From assembly GCF_918797505.1 (NCBI RefSeq), contig NC_092800.1, positions 40,839,430 through 40,903,429 of the forward strand: DNA of 64,000 bases, given 5' to 3'. Position 1 is the stretch's first letter, and every line of letters begins with the position of its first letter. The notes beneath the pieces are model-generated. The model did no database searches, was not told the DNA's origin, and worked only from the letters and a program-made list of their open reading frames with translations. Shown in pieces: positions 10,503-21,200 of the stretch. Source of the DNA: Bemisia tabaci (lineage: Eukaryota; Arthropoda; Insecta; Hemiptera; Aleyrodidae). Made by a program: the position numbers and the translations under genes.

Positions 10503-11641
10503 GGTGAGAAACTTTTGCTACCCTGGGTCCCTATATAATCGTATCAAGGAGCAACCCCTGGTAAAAATTGGCGATGGGAGCTGCGTTTCAAAATACCATA
10601 GGAGCTCTTATATCCGACTGAAGAAGGCGATAGAAAATCATATAGCTGGCTGTAGAAAGTGGAAAAAGTTATACAGCCGGGCTACACGAAGCGATAAAAA
10701 ATTATACAGCCGGGCTATAGTTCCTATCGCCGGGCTTTACACTTTATCGCCTGGCTGTTGCTTTTTCGCCATCGGCTATGGGAAATTGTGTAGAAATTCG
10801 TGTGCTTTGTAAATCCTTAAGTTTGCACGGAATCACCTTAATATTTACAAAACGCACATTATATTTTCCTTTACTACATATTTTTTTTTTCATCAATTAA
10901 AATGAGAATAATCCATACAGAGTGTGCAAACATTTCAAAGTCATGAATTGAAAAACGCTGACTCCACGAGATTAAATATTAGAGCCTAACACAAAGCGGA
11001 GCGGCGAGGCACTGGCGCCTTCAAACCTAACAGGGATACATCACGCATTGCGCAATGCGTGAAGTATCCCTGTTAGGTTTGAAGGCGCCAATGCGCGTTC
11101 CGCGCTGGCTGCCCGCCCGCCGCGCCGCGCCGCAGCGTACCACGGCGCTTGAAGCAAGTATTTCATACCAGAGGTATTGCACAGTATCATACGAAATTGC
11201 AGGCGCTCCAACATGTCAGGAATGGCAGGCATCCTTTAAAAGTACGGAGCTTTCCTCGCAAAATAAATCAAGATACTACGGCCCAAAAAGAGAGCAGTAG
11301 TCGAAAAACTCACTAAGTCCTAGCATCCGTAATTAGTAACGTTTAGCATACATTTTATCGCCAGGCTGTTGCTTAGTCGCCGTCGGCTATAAAAGGCTAT
11401 AAGAAATTGTGTCGCCGGCTATAGAAGCTATTGGAAATCTTACAGCCGGCTGTAGGTTTATGGTATTTTGGAACACAGATTCTACTGTCAATTTTTTCCA
11501 GGGACAAGTTGCCCAGGAGAGAGAACATTTCTCTCGAAAACAACTACTCAATGCAGAGACGAGAAATGTTTTCTCTCCTGGGCAACTAGTTGTTCCTTGA
11601 TACGATTATATAGGGACCTAGGGTAACGAAATTTTCTCACC
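10503..11641. repeat. Composite nested foldback element
   Basis: The outer arms are ggtgagaaacttttgctacc (10503 onward) and its partner near 11588-11641 (...gggtaacgaaattttctcacc), each containing a tatataatcgtatcaagga-like block. Inside is a distinct element at about 10556-11503 with ends ctggtaaaaattggcga and caattttttccagg, whose body is rich in the motif tatagccgg(c/g). The inner element has a second copy at 14957-15885, with about 930 bp shared in the same orientation. No coding content is supported. Confidence 0.75.
11013..11090. repeat. Near-perfect 78-bp hairpin inside the composite element
   Basis: tggcgccttcaaacctaaca pairs with tgttaggtttgaaggcgcca, the arms being about 39 bases with one visible mismatch near the centre (tacatcacgc versus gcgtgaagta). 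The same hairpin, with a compensating change in both arms (cctaca / tgtagg), is at 15422-15499. Confidence 0.9.
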
Positions 11642-11910
11642 TATGCAACCAGTCAGTGGAGAGGAGAGGAATATTTCCTCGCCTAAACATTAACTAGTTG
11701 CTCAAGGAAGGGATGTTCTATCTCCAGAGCAAAAAGTTGATGCTTAGGAGAGGAATGTATCCTGTTCTAAGAATGAACTAGTTGTTCAGGAGAGAAACAT
11801 TTCTCACCTCTGCATCGAGTAGGTAGTTGTTTACGAGTGATATTTTTTCTCTCCTGGGCAACTAGTTTGTGCCTAGGAAAGGAAAGTCTCCTCTCCGAAG
11901 ACGAACTAGC
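11505..11910. repeat. Imperfect minisatellite with gagagaaa/tttctctcc units
   Basis: A unit of about 50-70 bp recurs with variation: (c)aggagagaaacatttctc..., gaaatgttttctctcctggg and caactagtt. Related units also lie left of the composite element (10395-10520), so the composite element sits between two arms of this array. No gene. Confidence 0.6.
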
Positions 11911-12387
11911 CAAAGTCAGAGATTCACGCTGACATAAGCCTGATCAGTCTGACTCAGGGTAGTTTATGAAACATATTCTGAAGTCAGGCTGACTCACTTT
12001 TACTAGAGCAGTTAAAATTGTCATGTCCGACCATTCGCAATTTTTCATCTCATTGTACGCCGGAGTGTAGAGAAGTATTCAACGCACATTTAGGAACCAA
12101 AACTCACTAAAACGTCGAATAAAACCGAAGTTACCACCTTTTGAAAAACCTGTTCTTAAGAGTATGCTGTTTAAAATTTGAATCTGCAACCTTAAGAGCA
12201 CGAAATCACCTAATTACCGTGCAATTTTACGCCCTTGATCGACACATACAATAATGTATTATGCGGTCGAAATTTATTTAGAGAGTATTTTGCGTCGAAG
12301 TCTCAAATGAAAGTGATTCGACTAAACTTGACAAAAAATAAAAAAAATACTTTACTGAAATACCTTCCTCTCCATGGACGAAGGCAA
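11911..12387. other. Stretch without recognisable feature
   Basis: Nothing beyond short AT-rich sequence. A 'tctgactcagggtagttt' region with repeated ctgactca motifs occurs around 11930-12000. No gene seen. Confidence 0.4.
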
Positions 12388-12600
12388 ACCGGAAGAGGTT
12401 ACCGTAGCGCCATACCAGTTCGCCTTCAATATTGAAGGTAGGCATCACGAGCTCCCGAGTGGTCGAATAGTGGTATCATCGTGAAATGACACGCTCACTT
12501 CGAATAAACTCAGCTCAACTTTTTACCAAACCGGGAGAGGTTACCTTACCGCCATGTCAGTTCGCCTCCAATATTTTGTGTAGGCAACACGAGCTCCCAC
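12388..12600. repeat. Pair of ~70-bp direct repeats
   Basis: aaaccggaagaggttaccgtagcgcca... (12388-12455) and aaaccgggagaggttaccttaccgcca... (12528-12600) both run on into cagttcgcct.caatatt and then (t)aggca.cacgagctccc. The spacing is 140 bp. Non-coding. Confidence 0.7.
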
Positions 12601-12856
12601 CTGGCAGAAAAGAGAAATAAAAAGAACAAGGGATCGACAAGAATCGATTGCAGCAGTTAAACACATATAAACCGATCAACATCGATTCGCGAGAAAGAGT
12701 AGAAACACAGGTTCTTTTAGATTTGTTGATCAAATTATGTACTCGGTAAATTCCAGTAAATTACTCAATCAATGAAATGATTGATTATAAAAATTACAAT
12801 TCATAGTGAAAAATCTAGACTCGTGACTGAAGTCGGGGGCTTTTCGCTGAAATCGG

Positions 12857-13093
12857 CGCACAGTGGAACGAACTAGTAGAAGAGGTCGGACATGAAATTT
12901 TTGGCTAAAATTTCAAAATTTTGTGTTTATTTTGTCACAAATACAAATTTCAGGGGTGTTTCCGAAAGAAAATTTTACGAAAAAAACCAGTGGAGCCACT
13001 CTTAAACTTTTTCGTTTCATATTTTCCGAAATATAAGCTTTCAACTTTTTCAGATTTTGTCCGACTTCTCCTATCGACTCGCTCTAGTGTGCG
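12857..13093. repeat. MITE family 3, inverted diverged copy
   Basis: Starts cgcacagtggaacgaactag and ends cgactcgctctagtgtgcg. Internal blocks (ccagtggagccactcttaaa, tttcaggggtgt) match the copy at 9799-10035 in the same orientation. About 237 bp. Confidence 0.78.
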
Positions 13094-13104
13094 GCGACTT
13101 TACA

Positions 13105-13246
13105 TTGGATTGCATTTTGCAATTTGAAAGTATAAATTCTGGCCCGGTTTAAAAACAACGTATGTGCCATTAGTTTCCTTATGCACATTGTGTTTTTTCA
13201 GATGACCCAGAATTTATAGTTCCAAATTGCAAAATGCAGTCCAATT
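13105..13246. repeat. Inverted repeat with ~39-bp arms
   Basis: attggattgcattttgcaat...aaattctgg pairs with ccagaattt...attgcaaaatgcagtccaat. The loop is about 65 bp. It directly follows the family 3 copy. No coding content. Confidence 0.8.
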
Positions 13247-13511
13247 AAGTCTTCTCCGGGCTAAAATGAGGGGCTTGGAGGACAAGACGCATAAGTGCAG
13301 TTTTTTTAAAAAAATTGAGATATTGATGATCTCATATAAAACTAGTCTTAATGCGTATTCTATGAAAAATTCACTCCTAAATTCCAATTTTAAAGCATCA
13401 AGAAGTCAGTTTGAACTTTCTTTCCGCCATAAGGCTCCATGCGATTTCGAAACTTCAAACTCGTATTTTTCTATAGGATAGCAAAAACTGCGCTTATGTG
13501 CTGCCGTGCTA

Positions 13512-13733
13512 AGGAAAAACGCCGTACGAACATTTGAGAGTTGCCAAATTGCGCCGGAGAAAGCATGTATTTTTGAGAACGGTTATGCGTATTTTCCCTT
13601 GAAATTCTCAGATATTTTAGACTACATTGCGAACAATATCGTCTGTAAATTTCGCGGAAAACCATTAACAATTTCCTCAGTGAATTCAATTTTTATCGAA
13701 GGAAATATAGAAGGCTCATACGGCGTTTTTCCT
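13512..13733. repeat. Foldback family 2, internally deleted copy
   Basis: The ends aggaaaaacgccgtacgaac and aaggctcatacggcgtttttcct match the full copy at 1997-2447, but the element is only about 222 bp, so the middle is lost or one arm has been shortened. The 88-residue open frame across it is a reading of the repeat, not a gene. Confidence 0.75.
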
Positions 13734-14014
13734 ATAGGACGGCAGTGCGCCTTGTCCACCAAGCCCCTGTGAAAAGCGGAGACTTGACAACGACCTTGCG
13801 GCTATTGTTCTCGTCAGTTGCTGCCACTTGTCGGCTGAGGTTTTTGCGGGCAGGAGGCGAGGGAGAGGAAGTGAGGAGGCCTCAAGGACAGCTCCAGAAA
13901 AAATCATCATCATCCGATGATGGACTTGGACCAGGTGACGATCTATCCAATGCCCGGGCCTCGGGTTAGCCGCTGAGCTGCCGCACTCGACTCATTGTCA
14001 GGTCAATGATTTTT

Positions 14015-14136
14015 CTGCCGTGATAGCGAAGAGAGCAGTAAGTGCGTCTCCGTATGAGCCATGGTCAGCACATGCTTTTATGAGTCTCGAGGTTCATCCC
14101 AGAATGCACTTACTGCTCTCTTCGCTATCACGGCAG
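14015..14136. repeat. Inverted repeat with 31-bp perfect arms
   Basis: ctgccgtgatagcgaagaga...gtgc pairs with gcac...tctcttcgctatcacggcag. The intervening 60 bp contain ctccgtatgagccat. No target duplication found. Confidence 0.85.
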
Positions 14137-14262
14137 TTTTGCTGGTCTTGCGCGCTCTTCAAAACCCACTGAACGGACAATTACCGGCGAGTCAGAGCAG
14201 AGGCGTACGACTATCATTTTCTGCAGCCCAAACAACTCCTCTCGTCTAGTGGTGAGAATTCT

Positions 14263-14805
14263 ATTTGGACCGAGCTCATCAGAAAGGAACCAACCCACGT
14301 TTTCGAAAAATTGAGTTAAGGAACACTAGCCGTATATTTTCGCCTGCCAAAAACTAAAAGTCGAAAAAAGAGAAATGGAGAATTTGCATGCACATTTTTT
14401 ATTGCTTCATCTGAAAGTGCTGAAAGAGCTGATTTCACAGTATTTTTTTACAATTTTTTTCAGATATGGGAAATAGTATAAAAATATGTTTAAAAGTGAG
14501 AAAATGCTCCGCCTAGTGACGTCATCTAACGGCGATTTCCCATTTAAACACAGGTGTTTTAGCAGATTAGATCATTTTGTCATATCTTCTCCAATAATTG
14601 TACAGTTCACTCAGTAAGTAGTTTCCGCTTGGACACGAAATTCATCAAATTTCAGACACCTGCAAATTCTCTATTAGTTTGTTTAAGAGAGGGGTAAAAG
14701 TTCCTTTTCTACATTGAGCCTCTTGCAGAAATATAACTTTAAACCTATTTTTCTCAGTTTCCACTCAATGTGGATTGGTTTCTTTCTGATGAACTCGGTC
14801 CATTT
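14263..14805. repeat. Large inverted repeat about 540 bp
   Basis: The left arm atttggaccgagctcatcag(aaagg) pairs with the right arm (ccttt)ctgatgaactcggtccat, and aaccaacccacg pairs imperfectly with the block before it on the right. The interior is AT-rich and non-coding. Confidence 0.6.
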
Positions 14806-14956
14806 GGTCCAGCTCAGTTTCCTCCTTGCAATTTAAGAACAATGACGTTCCACTAGGAACCCCTTAACACACTATAGTCATGGTATTAAGTGGCGGACAC
14901 CTCAGGGGTGTAGGGGAACCTCCAGGTGAAAAAGTTTCCCGGAAAATTTTCGAAAC

Positions 14957-15885
14957 CATGGTAAAAATTGGCGATAAGAGCTGCGTTTCAAAATACCATA
15001 GGAATTCTTATAGCCGGCTAAAGAGGGCTACAGAAAATCATATAGCTGGCTGTAGAATGCGGAGAAAATCATACGGCCAGGCTATACGAAGCGATAAAAA
15101 ATTATGCAGCCGAGCTATAGTTCCTATAGCCGGGCTTTACACTATATTGCCTGGCTGTTGCTTTTTCGCCATCGATTATGAAAGGCTATAAGAAATTGTG
15201 TAGAAATTCGTGGGCTTTGGAAATCATTAAGTTTGACACGGAACCACCTTAATATTTATAAAACACACGTTATATTTTCCTTTAATACATATTTTTTTTC
15301 ATCAATTAAAACGAGAATAATCCATACAGGATGTGCAAACATTTCAAAATCATGAGTTGAATAACGCTGACTCCGCCAGATTAAATATTAGAGCCTAACA
15401 CAAAGCGGAGAGGCGACGCACTGGCGCCTACAAACCTAACAGGGATACTTCACGCATTGCGCAACGCGTGAAGTATCCCTGTTAGGTTTGTAGGCGCCAA
15501 TGCGCGTTTCGCGCTGGCTGCCCGCCTGCCGCACCGCAGCGTGCCACGGCGCTTGAAGCGCTCATGCGAAACTGAAGGCGCTCCAATATATTAGGAATGG
15601 CAGGCATCCATCAAAAGTACGGAGCTTTCCTCACAAAATAAATCAAGATACTACGGCCGAAAAAGAGAGCATGTGGTCCAAAAACTCACTAAGTCCTAGC
15701 ATCCGTAATTAGTGACGTTTAGCATACACTTTATCGCCTGGCTGTGAGTATTGCTTAATCGCCATCAGCTATAAAAGGCTATAAGAAATTGTGTAGCCGG
15801 CTATAGAAGCTATTGGAAATCTTACAGCCGGCCGTAGGTCTATGGTATTTTGGAACACAGATTCTACTGCCAATTTTTACCAGGG
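14957..15885. repeat. Second copy of the inner element of the composite
   Basis: Its ends (ggtaaaaattggcgata and ccaatttttaccaggg) and body match 10556-11503 in the same orientation, including the tatagccgg-rich left part and the central hairpin (15422-15499). This copy lacks the outer arms seen at 10503 and 11641, which defines the inner element as the mobile unit. Confidence 0.82.
15422..15499. repeat. Central hairpin of the second copy
   Basis: tggcgcctacaaacctaaca pairs with tgttaggtttgtaggcgcca. Relative to 11013-11090 both arms carry the matching change (ttc to tac and gaa to gta), so pairing is kept. Confidence 0.9.
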
Positions 15886-18210
15886 AAACGAAGGTACCGA
15901 AGATGCAATTTCGAGCTCACTCAATGTTTTTCCATTTTATAATTAATTATTCTAAAGCTTATCAAATGCGGCCATGAAAATGTAAGAAAGTAGAATTAAT
16001 CAGTAGACAACGGGAGAACTTGTGGAATTTTTTTTACTTTTTCGTCTTCTTGAATTTTTCGTTTATTTTTAGCACTTAAAGAAGGGCCGAAGAGTGAGTA
16101 CTGAATGAACTGAAATGCCAAAATTATTCGTAGTTTGCCGTGAGTCGCTTCCTGCGTCCCTTTTTAGCTGCAGGGTGTCCCTCAAATCTACCCTCACGGG
16201 GCGCCTAAATCGGTCTCTCATAAGTATATTGAAAAATGCATGCATTCGGTACTGATTTCGCCGTTAAAAGCTTGCCATGCTCCCTTCCTCCCCCATCAGA
16301 CCGCCAGTTAATCGCCAGTTCTTCATGAAAAACATAAAAGATGACTTTATTTTTAAATTCTTTCGACACAACCTTATGACAGGCGGATGCGGTCACCTGA
16401 AGAAGGTACAAAAAAAAAATATAAAAAAAATCTAAAGCTGAACTGCCTGGCTAAAGATAAACGTATCATAATATGCACCTTGATACGTTATCACGTACGT
16501 ACATCCTTTGATCAAATACGAATTTTCAAGAAAACTTGTGATACTTAATTTTTCTCCCAATTTTTTAGAGAATTTTGTGTTGATGATTTTCCTCAAAATT
16601 AATTTGGCAACACTCTCAGGTTCATATGGTGTTTTTTCTTTTAGCATCGTGTGAACTCGCGAAGCCGGGAGTGGCCGGGAGACACGATTTCATAAAGCCC
16701 GCTCTTTCATGGAGACAACATAAACCAAACCCGAGGTGCATCAACCACCACAGATTGGACACGCAACAAGCGTTGCCAAATTATCTTGAATTCTTGAAAT
16801 GCGTCGTAGAAAACACAATATTTACGGCATGCTTCGGCAACGTCACTTTAGTTAAAAAATAATGGGAATGACACTTTTTGGGCGCAGCGAATGTGAAATG
16901 AGTCTCAGTGTTTTTGTCGCGTTTTAAGGAGTGTTTCTGTGTTTATCAATTATCGCGAGTATGCTATAAGACCGCGAGCCAGAAGTAGGAACTAGGAATG
17001 CGTGAAACATCCAAAGAAACCTTTCATATTTCTCTGGCATCGATTCACGGTAATTTATAATTCAACTCTCCCAGCACTTTGTCTTTGTACTGCACTGGAA
17101 TCATTGTTTACGTCTTGCTTTGATTTCGCTATTTTTAGTGATTGTGCCTCAATTATTTACTCTCCTCAAGTGCTTTATGACGATAGATAAGCGTTGTTTG
17201 CTCTCATGATGGGCTTATCTCTTCAATCCGGTCGGTCCTATGGTAGGAATGCTCTGGCCTCTGTATTGGGAGACGATGTGTCGCTTTTTTGTTCTTAGTC
17301 AGAATTGAATTATCTTAATCCAGTTTTCACTACTGTCCAATGTAAGTGTCTGTTATTGTCGTCTTCAACTGCTAGATGCTCGTCGAAATTGGAACCAAGT
17401 TCTTTTCCTGTCAACTGTGGCTTCGCGCTGCTTTTACAGAGTTGTAGGTTATGTTAGACTGTGGTAGCTGTAAACACACGGAAGGCTTCTAGTTTTGTGA
17501 ACTTATGGTGGGGAATTTACGACCATTATAAGTCACACTCTCTTTTCAGTTTGATTGACTTCTCCAATTGCGATTATCATCTAAGTGCCTACTGCTGCTA
17601 TCGTAGTTACATGGGTCAGAGACCATTATGATTGGTTCCTTTTGCAAGACGCTGTGGGTTTCTTTCAGGGAGTCATTTAATCGGCTAGCATGAAATGCAA
17701 CATTGATCTGTATTTCATATAGTTATTGTAGTGCAATCAAATGCAGATATATCGGGTCACTAGGGCCTGAAATCATATCCTATAAACACAAATGCCTACT
17801 ATCAGTTGCTAAAATATGGGTCTGGAACACTTCATTATTAAGTATCATGAAACAAAAAATTGCCCTTCAATTATTACTCTTTTAAAATAAGTTTTTAACT
17901 CATATTTGCTCTTATTTTAGTTAAGGTATTTTAGTATAATCTTTGTTTTCCAGGTGAAAGAGTGGAATAATATTTGAATGCACATGAAAGTTTTTCAACG
18001 TCGCAAAATTCCTGTTTGTCAATTGTATTTTCATCTCGAAACTGGTGTGCATTTCTAACATGAACTGTTCTTCCAAATCAGCATCAATTCTGATTGTTTT
18101 ATCCAAATCACAACGGAAGCACTTCTTGACTTTCCTATATTATAATTTGAAAGTTATTTGCATTTTACTTGATTAAATTGTGCATGGCTAATTTTTTGTA
18201 AATATTGCAG
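15886..18210. other. Upstream region of the + strand gene, with one repeat relic
   Basis: At 16430-16650 lies a diverged copy of foldback family 2, ending ggttcatatggtgttttttc. The rest (16650-18210) is free of recognised repeats and should hold the promoter and non-coding first exon(s) of the gene at 18242, because an acceptor (aatattgcag, 18201-18210) stands just before its start codon. I could not place the first exon or the transcription start. Confidence 0.45.
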
Positions 18211-18241
18211 GTGAACCATCGCCTGGAATCCTAGGGAGACC

Positions 18242-21200
18242 ATGAAGTGGAAAAATGCCTTTTATTCGTGCTACTTGGGATCTCTTATCATCATAGCACA
18301 TTTTTTCTCCCTTTTCTCTTCAACACACGGTAAGAGTCCTTTCTTTCAATAAAAATTCACTTTGAACAGAGATTTTAGTACTTAATGTTGTCCTTGTCTA
18401 AATTTTTTTCTTCCCTGCATATTGAATAGAATGAACTTGATAGTAAAAAATTGAAAGAAGCTCTCCTAATTGCTGAATAAGTATGTAGGAACAGTCCTTT
18501 AATCATCAGATCAAGGCTTTGCTTCCTCGATGATCAGTTACATGTACATTTTCAAGCCTCTTTGAACAGTGCAAATTTTCAATCTTGCTGTCTTCTTAAG
18601 TTTTTTTTTGGATTGTTAATACATTAGTAGGGCATCTGCGAGCAAAAAGGTATGGATGCACCACAAAAGCATGGATTCTGAATGTTTCACATGAAAAAAT
18701 AGAAAACTTCTGGTGTTTTTGACAAAGGAAAAAAAAAATAAAATGGCAATTCAAAATTTCTGAGTTGGAATGAAATAGGAGCTCTGAGATATGCAGTCTT
18801 CATACATACTTTATCATATATAATGCTCCCCTGAAATCTCATGCTCAATCCCAATGCTCTACATCTCAGTTCACACCACTCGAGCTCCCAAATTGCAATA
18901 TTCTGTCCTTGTCAGAGTTTACGGTGCGTGCCAGGTAAGGAATAAGTGAGGGAAAGGCCTCAGAAAAGAGGTAGTATTTGGAAAGATGGAAAAAGTAAAA
19001 GAGAGGTTATGAAAAATCAAAGGTATTAAATGAGGGTGTACCAGTAGGTAAGTTATCCGTGTAAGTTCTTGCGGCTTGAAAATGTTTTGCGAACCATGAG
19101 TGTAGCAGAACTGAGCAAAATTCTGATATTATCCTCCAACTTTGTTGGGAAATTAAATTTGTATTTGCTATAAAATCAAAATTATTACTAACTTGTAATA
19201 ATACGTTACTGGACATGACTAAATGTAAATCATGCAAAGTAGGAAGAGCTGTTCAAAGCTCCTTCAGGTAGAGGTATTAGTTTTCTCTTTGGTTTACGGT
19301 AGTAATAAATTAAAAGTTCAAACCCCAAAAAGAAAGGTTTTCTCATCATACTCCTATGTTTCTGAGAAGTTAATTAAAACCACCGCTTAGGAATTCCAAC
19401 CACACATTTAGAAGATTAATAAGTGAATCTTTTAGATTAGTGTTAATTTATGTTTTGATGTTTCTCTCACTGTAAGTTTCTCATTGATTGGTCTTTTTTC
19501 TAATATATCAGCTTGCAAGTTCCCAAAAGAGTGGCATGGAGAATGGTTCGACTCAGACCAAAAGACATCTATCACCATCAATGAAAACTCCTTTGGAGCA
19601 AAAGGATCATGCTACAATTCAGATCGGTCTCCTTACTACCTTATGGAGCAGAAGTAAGTGTAATTGTTTCTTTTTAAATTGAGTCAATTATCGCAGAAAC
19701 ATTTGATTTTCAAAATGTGCATTTTCTAAGGTATTCAAAACAGTGGCGTGGCTTGATTTGCAATATATCGATTGATCGGCCATTTAAACCTATGAAAAAG
19801 GATTGATAAACAGGGTGTTCGCAGTGAACACCTTGATAATCAATTATTTACCATAGCTTCAAATGACATAGCAATCGATACATCACAATCTGATGTAGAT
19901 TGTGATGGCGTTGTGATTGTGATGTAGTTGGCGTCTGCCACGCCACTGATTCAAAACAAAAATTTTGAAAGACTCAAAGTTGTTTGCAGAAAAAATGTCA
20001 AAAAAGGAATGACAAAGGCAACAGATTGAAGATAATCATGAATTCTTAGTCGTTGTTCTTTTGCCAATAGTAAATAGAAGAATAGCAAAATCCACAGCAG
20101 CAAGGATGCTAATTGAATCAGTGAGTTCGAAAACACACCAACTCGGGTTTTTTTCGATTTTTCCTTTTTTCACGGTTTAGTAACATCGACAGGAAAAGGA
20201 AAGAGTTGAAGTATTTCATTGGAAATATAAATTTTTTGCCATTTCAAGGGAAACGGGTGACCATCCGATTTTGCGGTTTTCTTTTTTCGGTTCAGTATAC
20301 CTTGTACCAACAAGTTATATAAATATTCAAGCGTTATTCAGGTCGATTAATGTAAATTTTTCAGGGCAGACTATGAAAAATCGGTATCTGAAAGACGGTG
20401 AGAACGAAAATACACCAACTCGGAAATTTTTAAATGCTTAATTCTCTGTCATCAAACATGGTGTATCGATTTCAACTTGGTTCTTTACGAAGTCTCTAAG
20501 TAATTGTCCTTTGGTCCCAAAAAGGTTTTTCTTTAACTAACTTCTTTGCCCGCTGCACAGTTTTAGGTGTTTCCGGAACAATTTTTTCTCCAAGTTAGTG
20601 TGTTTTCGAACTCACTGATTCAATTATTGTTGCATGAGTAATGGAAATTTAAATTTTATGAAGCTTTCAACGCCATTTAAATACTATAATACCATCACCG
20701 ATGAAAATTTTAAAGTCTGTTGGAAAGTTAAGTCTTCATTGAGGAGAATCTTCCATTATGTCACATCGTACATTTTTTTTTTTTAGGAGCTCCGGACAAA
20801 CTTTTTATCAATGCCTCCTGATCCTGCTGAACCAGGAAAATGTCATTCAATTCAGAGAGACATGGGCGGAACAATTTGATACACCACCAACATCCAGCAT
20901 ATGCAGTGAACTTGATGTCAACAATCCCCTTCACTACTTATTCCGGGTGGATGCCAAACCAACTGCGTGCCCTTTCATAAATCCACCATTTTCATTCTAT
21001 TATACAAAAGGAGAGTCAAGGGCTTGTGATAATCCCCCATCAAAGATAAGCGCATGTGCAGATAACTCAAAGTTACTTTTGCACTATTCCGCGTGCACTG
21101 ATATTCAAGGGTCTGAAAGCTATCTGGAAGAACTGACGTGTCTTGGTACATGGAGGATTGGCTCTTCAGCCTACCTGGTGGCGAAAGTTCATGATCGAAA

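Noticed and set aside
10504..10812. 102-aa ORF resembling one at 14880-15191
   Set aside because: The two are similar only because both lie in copies of the same non-coding repeat element; the frame covers the tatagccgg-rich part and has no domain.
1..16000. Direct and inverted repeats as a CRISPR array
   Set aside because: Repeat units vary in length and orientation, spacers are not of constant size, and the DNA is clearly eukaryotic.
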